A stretch of 64,000 nucleotides of DNA, taken from assembly GCF_026967805.1 (NCBI RefSeq), contig NZ_JAPVBG010000002.1, forward strand, positions 828,190-892,189. Direction: 5' to 3'. Origin of the DNA: Blastococcus sp. VKM Ac-2987. Lineage in GTDB: Bacteria > Actinomycetota > Actinomycetes > Mycobacteriales > Geodermatophilaceae. Positions within the stretch are counted from its first letter, which is position 1. The number at the start of each line of letters is the position of its first letter. The position numbers and the translations under genes are program-made. The notes under the pieces are model-generated. The model saw nothing but the letters and a program-made list of their open reading frames with translations. It was not told the origin of the DNA and did no database searches. Shown here in pieces: positions 38,315 through 48,550 of this stretch.

Positions 38315-39322
38315 TCAGGCGAAGAGCTGGGTCCACCAGGGGCCGCCGGCTCCGGTGGCCAGGCCGACGCCGAGGCTGCGCAGCCCGCAGTCGAGGATGT
38401 TGGCCCGGTGCCCGGGGCTGGTCATCCACGAGCCGACGACGGCGGCGGCGTCCTGCTGGCCGCGGGCGATGTTCTCCGCCCGCGCGGTGATCCCGGCCGC
38501 CGCGGCGCGGTCGAACGGACTCCGCCCGTCGGGGTCGTCGTGGGCGAAGAAGCCCCGGTCGCGCATGTCGGCGCTGTGCGCCCGGGCGACGCCGGCCAGC
38601 CGGGCGTCCGCGGTCAGCGGCGCGCACCCGGCCCGTGCGCGCTCCTCGTTGACCAGCGCCAGCACCCGGCCCTCGCCGTCGAGGCCGGCGGTCGTCGGGG
38701 CCGTGGTCGTGGCGGCGGTGGTCGTCGGGGTGGTGGTCGTGCGGTGCGCGGTCGTGGGTGCGGGCGCCGGCGGGGGCGACGACGTCCCACCGGCCGGGCT
38801 GCTGGCGCTGGCGGGGGTGCCGGCCGCGGTGGTGGCGGGAGGCCCGGCCGGGGCGGCCCCGCTCGCCGACGGCGACGTGGCGGGCTGCTCCGACGGGGCG
38901 GGCGCGTCCGCGGCCGTGGACGGGACGACGGCGTCGCTGCCCGGCGCCGGAGGGGCGGACGGCGACGGGTCGCCGGTGGCCGCCGGCGGCAGCCCGGTAG
39001 CCGGCGACTCCGCCGAGGACGACGGCGCCCCGGCCCCCGCCGCCGACGAACCCGCCGCCGACGAACCCGCCTCCGCCGAGCGCGCCGCAGACCTGGCCGC
39101 CGACGACTGCGAGGAGGCGTCCAGGGCGACCGACGGCGACTCCGTCGGCCCGGTGGTCACCGGTACGGCGAGCACCGCCGCGGTCACCACCAGGGTGACG
39201 AGGACGCCCAGGCCCACCCGGCGGACGTGCCGGTGCGACCAGCGGGTGAGTGCGAAACCGGCTCGGCGGAGCGCGCCGCTCAGGCGGAGGGACAGCGGGG
39301 GACCGGACGGCCGGTGGTGCAT
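38315..39322 (-). CDS. Exported CAP/SCP-domain protein
   Basis: A basic N-terminus and one hydrophobic segment (VGLGVLVTLVVTAAVLAVPV) act as signal or anchor. A long Ala/Ser/Pro/Thr-rich linker follows (about residues 60-215, ending in TTTTPTTTAATTTAPTT), and then a CAP domain: LALVNEERARAGCAPL, VARAHSADMRDRGFFAHDD, AENIARGQQ and SPGHRANILD. The conserved His and Glu cavity residues are present. Extracellular bacterial CAP proteins are common but of uncertain activity. The ATG has GAGGA seven bases upstream. The sequence just upstream (about 39325-39375) is the most A/T-rich patch nearby and likely holds its promoter. Confidence 0.88.
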   Translation of the reverse strand: MHHRPSGPPLSLRLSGALRRAGFALTRWSHRHVRRVGLGVLVTLVVTAAVLAVPVTTGPTESPSVALDASSQSSAARSAARSAEAGSSAAGSSAAGAGAPSSSAESPATGLPPAATGDPSPSAPPAPGSDAVVPSTAADAPAPSEQPATSPSASGAAPAGPPATTAAGTPASASSPAGGTSSPPPAPAPTTAHRTTTTPTTTAATTTAPTTAGLDGEGRVLALVNEERARAGCAPLTADARLAGVARAHSADMRDRGFFAHDDPDGRSPFDRAAAAGITARAENIARGQQDAAAVVGSWMTSPGHRANILDCGLRSLGVGLATGAGGPWWTQLFA

Positions 39323-39521
39323 GCGGGGTCCTCAAGATAATCACGATCTGTTATCGAGCGAAGACTAATCGTGTTGGCGCCTCAGCGGTAGCCCCGGGGA
39401 GTGCGCACCCTCACCCACCCGGTGCGGGCACCCGGGCATGCGCGCCGTGCCCCCGGGCAGCATGCAACCGGCACGATGGACCCGTCCGCCCGCACCCAAC
39501 CACCCGAGGAGCACGCCGCCG

Positions 39522-40853
39522 GTGAGCGACGTCTGGCTCAGCATCGTCATGGTCGTCGCCTTCATCATGCTCGGCGGCGTCTTCGCCGGCGCCGAGATCG
39601 CCCTGGTCTCGCTGCGCGAGTCGCAGGTCCGGGCGATGGCCGAGCAGGGCGGCCGCCGCGGTCAGGCGGTGCAGAAGCTGCTCGAGGACCCGAACCAGTT
39701 CCTCGCCGCCGTGCAGGTGGGCGTCACCCTGGCCGGCTTCTTCTCGGCCGCCTTCGGTGCCAGCACCCTGTCCGCCCCGCTGGCCGACTGGATGCGGGGC
39801 CGCGGCGTGAGCGAGGGCCTGGCCGGCACGCTGGCGCTGGTGCTGGTCACCGTCGCGATCAGCTACGTGTCCCTCGTCGTCGGCGAGCTGACGCCCAAGC
39901 GGCTGGCCCTGCAGCGCGCCGAGGGCTTCGCGCTCCTCGTCGCCGCGCCGCTCAACCTGATCGCGAAGCTCTCCCGCCCGGTCATCTGGCTGCTGTCGAA
40001 GTCCACGAACGGCCTGGTCCGGCTGGTCGGCGGCGACCCGAAGGCCAGCGGCGAGTCGATCAGCCAGGAAGAGCTGCGCGACCTGGTGGCCGCGCACGAG
40101 TCCCTGAGCAGCGACGAGCGGCGGCTGATCGACGAGGTGTTCCGCGCCGGCGAGCGCGAGGTCCGCGAGGTCATGACGCCGCGCACCGAGGTGCAGTTCC
40201 TCGACGCCTCGATGACCGCGAGCCGGGCCGCCAAGCTCGTCGCCGAGTCGAACTGGTCGCGGTTCCCCGTGGCCGGCCGCGACGAGGACGACGTCATCGG
40301 GTTCGTGCACGTCCGCGACCTGTTCCTGCCCAACCACCCGGCCGGGCGGGCGGCGACCGTCGGCGACCTGGCCCGCGAGGTGACGCGGCTGCCCGGCACC
40401 GCCGCCGTCCTCACCGTGCTCAGCGAGATGCGCCGGGACAACCAGCACCTGGCCATCGTCGTCGACGAGTACGGCGGCACCGACGGCATCGTCACCCTCG
40501 AGGACCTCATCGAGGAGGTCATCGGGGAGATCTACGACGAGTACGACGAGGAGGTCGCCCCGGAGGACCGGCAGTCGCCCGACGCCCCGCGCGAGGTCGA
40601 CGGCCTGCTCAACCTGGACGACTTCACCGAGGCCACCGGTCTCCAACTGCCCGAGGGCCCGTACGAGACGGTGGCCGGCTACGTGCTGGCCGAGCTCGGC
40701 CGGCTGCCCGGGGTCGGCGACTCCATCGAGGTCGAGGGCCGCACCGTGTCGGTCCTGGAGCTCGACGGACGGCGGATCGCCCGCCTGCTGGTCGGCCCGC
40801 CGCCGGCGCCGGCCCCGGAGGACGACGAGGGCAGGGACGCCCCGGCCGGCTGA
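39522..40853 (+). CDS. CNNM/CBS/CorC-domain membrane protein (hemolysin C family)
   Basis: The 443-residue protein has an N-terminal CNNM transmembrane domain (about residues 1-190: GGVFAGAEIALVSLRES, VQVGVTLAGFFSAAFGAS, GELTPKRLAL), a pair of CBS domains (VREVMTPRTEVQFLDAS to VVDEYGGTDGIVTLEDLIEEVIGEI) and a CorC_HlyC domain at the end. Homologues act in Mg2+ or Co2+ export or regulation and are often mislabelled hemolysins. A GTG start is chosen because it opens directly at VSDVWLSIVMVVAFIMLGG; the open frame extends upstream without conservation. Confidence 0.92.
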   Translation: MSDVWLSIVMVVAFIMLGGVFAGAEIALVSLRESQVRAMAEQGGRRGQAVQKLLEDPNQFLAAVQVGVTLAGFFSAAFGASTLSAPLADWMRGRGVSEGLAGTLALVLVTVAISYVSLVVGELTPKRLALQRAEGFALLVAAPLNLIAKLSRPVIWLLSKSTNGLVRLVGGDPKASGESISQEELRDLVAAHESLSSDERRLIDEVFRAGEREVREVMTPRTEVQFLDASMTASRAAKLVAESNWSRFPVAGRDEDDVIGFVHVRDLFLPNHPAGRAATVGDLAREVTRLPGTAAVLTVLSEMRRDNQHLAIVVDEYGGTDGIVTLEDLIEEVIGEIYDEYDEEVAPEDRQSPDAPREVDGLLNLDDFTEATGLQLPEGPYETVAGYVLAELGRLPGVGDSIEVEGRTVSVLELDGRRIARLLVGPPPAPAPEDDEGRDAPAG

Positions 40854-40859
40854 GGAGCA

Positions 40860-40919
40860 GGCATAGGAAGCTATGCCTACGGTCTCGGGGCCGAAACCAT
40901 AGGCATAGGTTCCTATGCC
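40860..40919. repeat. 60-base A/T-richer imperfect palindrome with nested dyads
   Basis: Arms 40861-40883 and 40896-40918 pair over 21 of 23 bases; the centre adds TCGG/CCGA. Within each arm there is a smaller dyad (AGGCATA..TATGCCT on the left, GGCATAGG-TT-CCTATGCC on the right), so GCATAGG occurs several times. It lies between the convergent ends of the CNNM gene and galE and is much less GC-rich than its surroundings. It can serve as a bidirectional terminator, but the nested dyads could equally be a protein-binding site. Confidence 0.7.
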
Positions 40920-40926
40920 GGGGGGC

Positions 40927-41880
40927 TCAGCGGGCCTGCGCGACCTCCCAGGCGTCGCGGACGATCCCGACCAGGTCGGTGTGCTTCGGCGTCCAGCCCA
41001 GGTCGGCCCGGATCCGGTCGCTGGAGGCGACCAGCTGGGCGGGGTCGCCGGCCCGGCGCTCGCCGACGGTGACCGGGATCGGGTGCCCGGTGACCTCGCG
41101 GGCGGCCTCGACGACCTCCTGCACGGAGAAGCCGGTCCCGTTGCCCAGGTTGTAGATCCGGTGCTCGCCGGCGGCCGGGGCGGGCAGCGCCAGCAGGTGC
41201 GCGTCGGAGAGGTCCTCGACGTGCACGTAGTCGCGGATGCAGGTGCCGTCCGGCGTCGGGTAGTCCTGGCCGTAGACGGTCAGCGACTCGCGCTGCCCGG
41301 CCGCCACCTGGAGCGCGATCGGGATGAGGTGGGTCTCCGTGGCGTGCCGCTCGCCCAGCCCGTAGGCGGCGCCCGCGACGTTGAAGTAGCGCAGGCTCAC
41401 CGCGGCGAAGCCGTGCGCGACGGCGTAGGACGTGAGCATGTGGTCGACGGCGAGCTTGGAGGCGCCGTAGGTGTTGGTGGGCCGGGTCGGCGCGTCCTCG
41501 CGGATCGGGACCTGATCGGGCTCGCCGTAGGTGGCCGCGGTCGAGGAGAAGACGATCCGGCGGCAGTCGGCGGCGCGCATCGCCTCGAGGAGGGCGAACG
41601 AGCCCGCGACGTTGGTCTCCCAGTAGTCCTCGGGACGCTGCTGGGACACCCCGACCAGGCTCTTGGCGGCGAAGTGCAGCACCGCCTCGGGGCGGACCTC
41701 GGCCAGCACCGGCGCCGAGTCGTGCAAGGAGACCTCGGCCAGCGTGGCGCCCGCGGGCACGGCGTCGGCGTGACCGGTCGAGAGGTCGTCGAGGACGGTG
41801 ACGTCGTGGCCGTCGGCCAGCAGCGCCGCCGTCACTACGCTGCCGATGTAGCCGGCGCCGCCGGCGACGAGTACGCGCAT
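40927..41880 (-). CDS. galE: UDP-glucose 4-epimerase
   Basis: GalE interconverts UDP-glucose and UDP-galactose for cell-wall polysaccharide. The 317-residue SDR protein has the NAD-binding GGAGYIGS (residues 7-14), HFAAKSLVGVS, the Ser/Thr of the triad in FSSTAATYGEP (residues 111-121), Tyr138 and Lys142 in NTYGASKLAVD, and SLRYFNVAGA. It ends at a family-typical VRDAWEVA. The ATG is six bases after TAAGGT with no Shine-Dalgarno site, so the message is probably leaderless. Its promoter region is shared with the divergent aminotransferase. Confidence 0.95.
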   Translation of the reverse strand: MRVLVAGGAGYIGSVVTAALLADGHDVTVLDDLSTGHADAVPAGATLAEVSLHDSAPVLAEVRPEAVLHFAAKSLVGVSQQRPEDYWETNVAGSFALLEAMRAADCRRIVFSSTAATYGEPDQVPIREDAPTRPTNTYGASKLAVDHMLTSYAVAHGFAAVSLRYFNVAGAAYGLGERHATETHLIPIALQVAAGQRESLTVYGQDYPTPDGTCIRDYVHVEDLSDAHLLALPAPAAGEHRIYNLGNGTGFSVQEVVEAAREVTGHPIPVTVGERRAGDPAQLVASSDRIRADLGWTPKHTDLVGIVRDAWEVAQAR

Positions 41881-41886
41881 GGGCCC

Positions 41887-41892
41887 ACCTTA
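41887..41892 (-). promoter_or_regulatory. Candidate -10 box of galE
   Basis: TAAGGT on the minus strand, six bases before the ATG; one of the clearest leaderless arrangements in the window. Confidence 0.55.
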
Positions 41893-41921
41893 TGAGGCGG
41901 CCCCGGAGGTGGAGGAACTCG

Positions 41922-44720
<2,799 letters not shown>

Positions 44721-44745
44721 GAGCGCGGCGCGGGGGCCGAGCGCC

Positions 44746-44751
44746 CAGACT
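44746..44751 (+). promoter_or_regulatory. Candidate -10 box of yhjD
   Basis: CAGACT six bases before GTG, as at folD and two other sites. Confidence 0.4.
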
Positions 44752-44757
44752 CGGGCG

Positions 44758-45747
44758 GTGAGTTCCGCGAGCTCCGGCGACGCCCCGGCCCGCAAGGGCC
44801 GGCCCGCCCGGATGTGGGACCGCGTCGAGGGCGCGATCGACGCCGCTCGCCGGCGGTCCCCGTGGTTCGACCACCTGGCCCGCGCCGGCGGCCGCTACCG
44901 CCGGACGCAGGGCGACCTGATGGCCGCCGGCGTCACGTACTTCGTCTTCCTCGGGCTGTTCCCCGTGCTCCTCATGGTCGCCTCGGCGATCGGGCTGGTG
45001 CTCGCCGGTGACGAGCTGCTCCAGCGCGAGCTCTACGACGCCATCCGCGAGACGTTCCCCGGCACCACGGGCGAGGAGATCGTGGCGCAGCTGCGCGGCG
45101 CCGTCGGCTCGGCCGAGGTGGTCGGCGTCATCGGGCTGGTCGGCTTCCTCTACGCCGGGCTGCGCGCGATGGACAAGCTCCGCGTCGGCATGGAGCGCAT
45201 CTGGAAGGGGCGCGCCGACGAGCCGGAGTTCCTCAAGGACAACGTCCAGGACCTCCTGGCGCTGGTCCTGCTCGGCGTCGTCGGCCTGCTCAGCCTGGGG
45301 CTGACCGGGGTCGCCACGTGGGCGACGTCCTGGGTCCTCGGGGCCCTCGGGCTCGACGGCGCCCCGGGGCTGTTCGTGCTGACCGCCGTCGTCAGCCTGG
45401 CGCTGGCCTTCGCCGGCGACACGGTGGTGTTCCTGTGGCTGCTCAAGGTGGTGCCCTCGACGCCGCTCCCGCTGCGGCGGCTGCTGCCCGGCGCGCTGTT
45501 CGGCGCGGCCGGCTTCGAGGTGATGAAGCTGATCGGCAACCTCTACCTGTCGCTGATCTCCGGCAGCGTCACCGCGTCGGCGTTCGGGGGCGCGGTGGGC
45601 ATCCTGGTGTGGATCAACATCGTCTTCCGGTTCGCCTTCTTCACCGCCGCCTGGACCGCCAGCGACCCGGCGGTGCGGGACGCCGTCCGGGAGCCGGTGC
45701 CGGAGGGGTCGGACGCGCCCGACGGCGACCGCGCAGCGTCGCGCTGA
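44758..45747 (+). CDS. yhjD: YhjD/YihY (BrkB) family inner-membrane protein
   Basis: The 329-residue protein has six hydrophobic segments and the family features GDLMAAGVTYFVFLGLFPVLLMVAS, GLVGFLYAGLRAMDKLRVGMERIW, LLPGALFGAAGFEVMKLIGNLYLSLI and VGILVWINIVFRFAFFTAAW. YhjD/BrkB proteins are widespread membrane proteins; a lipid or LPS transport role has been suggested in E. coli but is not established here. The C-terminal 35 codons overlap the convergent carboxypeptidase gene by 107 bp, which is unusual. Confidence 0.9.
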   Translation: MSSASSGDAPARKGRPARMWDRVEGAIDAARRRSPWFDHLARAGGRYRRTQGDLMAAGVTYFVFLGLFPVLLMVASAIGLVLAGDELLQRELYDAIRETFPGTTGEEIVAQLRGAVGSAEVVGVIGLVGFLYAGLRAMDKLRVGMERIWKGRADEPEFLKDNVQDLLALVLLGVVGLLSLGLTGVATWATSWVLGALGLDGAPGLFVLTAVVSLALAFAGDTVVFLWLLKVVPSTPLPLRRLLPGALFGAAGFEVMKLIGNLYLSLISGSVTASAFGGAVGILVWINIVFRFAFFTAAWTASDPAVRDAVREPVPEGSDAPDGDRAASR

Positions 45748-46951
45748 CCGCTCCCAGCACGGCGAGCGCGACCACGGTGACCGCGACCGCCGTCCACGGC
45801 CGGCCGGCCGGCTCGCCCACCGGGGAGGCGTCCGCCGGGGCGGCCGCGGTGCCCGGCGGCGCGAGGACCGGCGCGGCGGAGCTCCGCGTCGTCGGCGCGG
45901 CCACGAGGTCGGCGGGGCGGACCAGGCGCCCCACCCCGGCGGCGGTCGGGGCGACGGCGAAGCCCCAGTCGAGCAGCCGGGCGGCCTGGTCGGCGGCCCG
46001 CAGCGGCACGTTCTCGGTGTCCAGGACGCTGACCACCAGCCGGCGGCCGTCCCGCTCCGCGGCGGTGACGAACGCGTGCCGGGCGGCGTCGGTGAACCCG
46101 GTCTTGCCCCCGAGGTTGCCCGGGTAGCTGGTGAGGAGCGGGTTCTGGTTCTGGATCTGGAAGCCCGGGCCCCGCCCCTCGACGGCCGGCATGTCGGCGG
46201 TCGGGGTGCGCAGCACCTCGGCGGTGACCGGGTCCTCGACGAGCGCTCGGAAGAACAGGGCCAGGTCGTAGGGCGACGTCGACTGCCCCGCGACATCCAG
46301 CCCCGAGGGGGTGCCGGCGACCGTGTCGAAGGCGCCGAGCTCCGCGGCGGTCCGGTTCATCGCGGCGACCGTGGCCGCCTGCCCGCCCGCCGCCCGGGCC
46401 AGCGCCGATGCCGCGTCGTTGCCCGACTGCAGCACCAGGGCGCTGAACAGCAGCGGGACGGGGTAACGCCCGCCGGCGACCAGACCCACGCGGCTGCCCT
46501 CGATCTGCTCGTCCTCCACCGTGCCCTCGACGACCAGCGCCGGGTCGAGCCGGGGCACCAGCGTGAGCAGCGTCAGGGTCTTGAGGGTGCTCGCCGGGTA
46601 GTAGCGCCCGTGCGGATCCCGCGCGCCGAGGACCGCTCCGGTCCCGGCGTCGGCGACCAGCCACCCGGAGGCCGCGATGCCGTCGGGCAGCGGGGGAGCG
46701 TCCGCGGCGACGACCACGCCGCGGGTGCGCAGCCGCTCACCGCCCACCGTGCTGCCGTCGGGCGCGCTGCCCCGGGGAGGCAGTCCGGTGCGCGGCGCCG
46801 TGGGTGTCGGGGCGGTGGGATCGACCGTGGGGCGCGACGACGCCGGAGCCGTCCCGGTCGCCGGATCGGCCTGCGCCGGGACGGGCGACGGGACACCGGT
46901 CGCCAGCGCCGCGGCGAGCACCACGGACGCCGCCCGCCACCGTCGTCCCAT
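45641..46951 (-). CDS. D-alanyl-D-alanine carboxypeptidase (class C-type low-molecular-weight PBP)
   Basis: A peptidase S11 enzyme that trims pentapeptides in peptidoglycan. The 436 residues comprise a signal peptide (ASVVLAAALATGVPSPVPAQA), a Pro/Thr-rich linker, the catalytic SxxK (Ser121-Thr-Leu-Lys124 in PASTLKTLT), SxN (Ser176-Gly-Asn178), KTG (Lys283-Thr284-Gly285 in GGKTGFTDAA), a C-terminal membrane anchor (about residues 395-412) and a basic, Pro-rich cytoplasmic tail. The ATG lies eight bases after TAACCT. The basic tail is encoded opposite the end of yhjD. The position near trpS-yhjD matches mycobacterial dacB1. Confidence 0.93.
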   Translation of the reverse strand: MGRRWRAASVVLAAALATGVPSPVPAQADPATGTAPASSRPTVDPTAPTPTAPRTGLPPRGSAPDGSTVGGERLRTRGVVVAADAPPLPDGIAASGWLVADAGTGAVLGARDPHGRYYPASTLKTLTLLTLVPRLDPALVVEGTVEDEQIEGSRVGLVAGGRYPVPLLFSALVLQSGNDAASALARAAGGQAATVAAMNRTAAELGAFDTVAGTPSGLDVAGQSTSPYDLALFFRALVEDPVTAEVLRTPTADMPAVEGRGPGFQIQNQNPLLTSYPGNLGGKTGFTDAARHAFVTAAERDGRRLVVSVLDTENVPLRAADQAARLLDWGFAVAPTAAGVGRLVRPADLVAAPTTRSSAAPVLAPPGTAAAPADASPVGEPAGRPWTAVAVTVVALAVLGAVSATLRGRRRARPTPPAPAPGRRPAPPGRWRSRRR

Positions 46952-46959
46952 GTCAGGGC

Positions 46960-46965
46960 AGGTTA
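46960..46965 (-). promoter_or_regulatory. Candidate -10 box of the carboxypeptidase gene
   Basis: TAACCT on the minus strand, eight bases before the ATG. No Shine-Dalgarno site is seen, so a leaderless or nearly leaderless mRNA is likely. Confidence 0.45.
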
Positions 46966-47079
46966 TCCGCCGTGACGCAGGCCACGGGTGCCGGGAGGCC
47001 CCCGGCCCGTTCGGAGGAGGGTTCGCAACGATCGGGTATCGGTCCAGCCCGAGCGTGCAGGCCCCTCGGTCCGCGGGAT

Positions 47080-47085
47080 TAGCGT
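47080..47085 (+). promoter_or_regulatory. Candidate -10 box of the BMP lipoprotein gene
   Basis: TAGCGT in the 246-base gap between the divergent carboxypeptidase and the BMP lipoprotein. It would give a leader of about 105 bases. No -35 or operator is recognised. Confidence 0.3.
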
Positions 47086-47197
47086 CCGGGGTCGTGCTCC
47101 ACGGTGTGCCGCCCGAGGCGGCCGTCGGGGGCACGTGCTTCCCACCCCCGGGAGACCTCGCCTCGTGCGGGACCTCCCCCCAGAAAAGGAGATCGTC

Positions 47198-48259
47198 TTG
47201 CGCCGAGCGCGGATGACGAAGGCCGCGGCGCTGCTGCTGGCCGGCAGCCTGGCCATGGCGGCCTGTGCCAGCGACGAGGAGCCCACCAGCGCCGGCGGCG
47301 AGACCGGCGGCGCCGCGGCGGACGGCCCCAAGATCGGCCTCGCGTTCGACACCGGTGGCGAGGGTGACCGCTCGTTCAACGACTCGGCCGTGGCCGGGGT
47401 CGAGGCGGCGATCGAGGCCAACGGCGGCGAGGTCGCCAAGCTGAGCCCGAACGACGACGGCTCCAACCGCGCCGACCTGCTGACCCAGCTGGCCGACCAG
47501 GGCTACGACCCGATCATCGCCGTGGGCTTCGCCTACAGCGACGTGATCGGTGAGATCGCCGAGCAGTACCCCGACGTGACGTTCGCCCAGGTCGACGGCG
47601 CGGTCGAGGACGCGGGCAGCCCGGAGAACCTGACCGGTCTGCTCTTCGCCGAGGAACAGGGCTCCTTCCTCGCCGGTGTCGCCGCGGCGACGAAGACCGA
47701 GGCCGACCACGTCGGTTTCGTCGGCGGTGTGGAGACCCCGCTGATCCAGAAGTTCCAGGCGGGCTTCGAGGCGGGTGTCGAGGCGGTCGACCCGGCGATC
47801 CAGGTCGACTCGCAGTACATCTCGCCGGCCGGTGACTTCTCCGGCTTCAACGACCCGGCCCGTGGGCAGATCGTCGCGCAGGGCATGTACGACGCCGGCG
47901 CGGACATCGTCTACCACGCCGCCGGTGGCTCGGGCATCGGCGTGTTCCAGGCCGCTGCCGCCTCCGGTGGCCGGGCCATCGGCGTCGACTCCGACCAGTA
48001 CCAGACGGTCGACGACCCGGCCCTGCAGGCCGTGATCATGACCTCGATGCTGAAGCGGGTCGACAACGCCGTGGAGCAGTTCATCGGCGACTACGCCGAG
48101 GGTGACGTCGCCGGCGGCGAGAACCAGGTGTACGACCTGGAGAGCGAGGGCGTCGGCCTGTCCACCAGCGGCGGGTTCATCGACGACATCCAGGACGTCA
48201 TCGACGACTACCGCCAGCAGATCATCGGCGGCGAGATCGAGGTCCCGACGACCCCGTGA
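47198..48259 (+). CDS. BMP-family nucleoside-binding lipoprotein of an ABC importer
   Basis: Exported substrate-binding protein of the Bmp/PnrA family, which binds purine or other nucleosides. The TTG start is chosen because AAAAGGAG lies six bases upstream; an ATG five codons later is the alternative. The signal peptide ends in the lipobox LAMAAC (Cys23). The mature part has IGLAFDTGGEGDRSFNDSAVAG, SNRADLLTQLADQGYDPIIAVGFAY and YHAAGGSGIGVFQAA, all family hallmarks. It is followed by a strong hairpin before the ATPase gene, a common way to make more binding protein than transporter. Confidence 0.93.
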   Translation: MRRARMTKAAALLLAGSLAMAACASDEEPTSAGGETGGAAADGPKIGLAFDTGGEGDRSFNDSAVAGVEAAIEANGGEVAKLSPNDDGSNRADLLTQLADQGYDPIIAVGFAYSDVIGEIAEQYPDVTFAQVDGAVEDAGSPENLTGLLFAEEQGSFLAGVAAATKTEADHVGFVGGVETPLIQKFQAGFEAGVEAVDPAIQVDSQYISPAGDFSGFNDPARGQIVAQGMYDAGADIVYHAAGGSGIGVFQAAAASGGRAIGVDSDQYQTVDDPALQAVIMTSMLKRVDNAVEQFIGDYAEGDVAGGENQVYDLESEGVGLSTSGGFIDDIQDVIDDYRQQIIGGEIEVPTTP

Positions 48260-48306
48260 CGCCGGGCGCGGGGCCGCTCCGGCGACCCCGCGCCTCTCGT
48301 GGGCAC

Positions 48307-48343
48307 CGACGGCGGGCCCGGGTCGCACCCGGGCCCGCCGTCG
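48307..48343 (+). terminator. Hairpin between the binding-protein and ATPase genes
   Basis: Sixteen-base perfect arms (48307-48322 and 48328-48343) with loop TCGCA, 47 bases after the lipoprotein stop. It likely terminates most transcripts, so that the ATPase and permease genes are read at a lower level or from their own promoter in the remaining 200 bases. Confidence 0.85.
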
Positions 48344-48550
48344 TCGCGCCGGGGTGCCGCACCCGGTGGCGCGGGGCCGGTCTCCCCTCGGCCCGGCAGG
48401 TGCGACATCATGCGGCACGTCGTCCGCGGCGCGTCCCGGACCGGGCCGGGCCGGGGACGACGTCGAGGCGCGACGACCGACCGTCGTCGGCGCCGGACCA
48501 GAGCAGACGTGCGCCGCGCACCCGTGGCCGCACACGAGGGAGAGGCCACC
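48344..48550. other. Leader region of the nucleoside transporter/salvage operon
   Basis: About 207 bases between the terminator hairpin and the ATPase ATG. It is GC-rich, without a recognisable riboswitch or a convincing promoter. A promoter for the large downstream operon may lie here. A GAGAGGCC site precedes the ATG. Confidence 0.4.
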
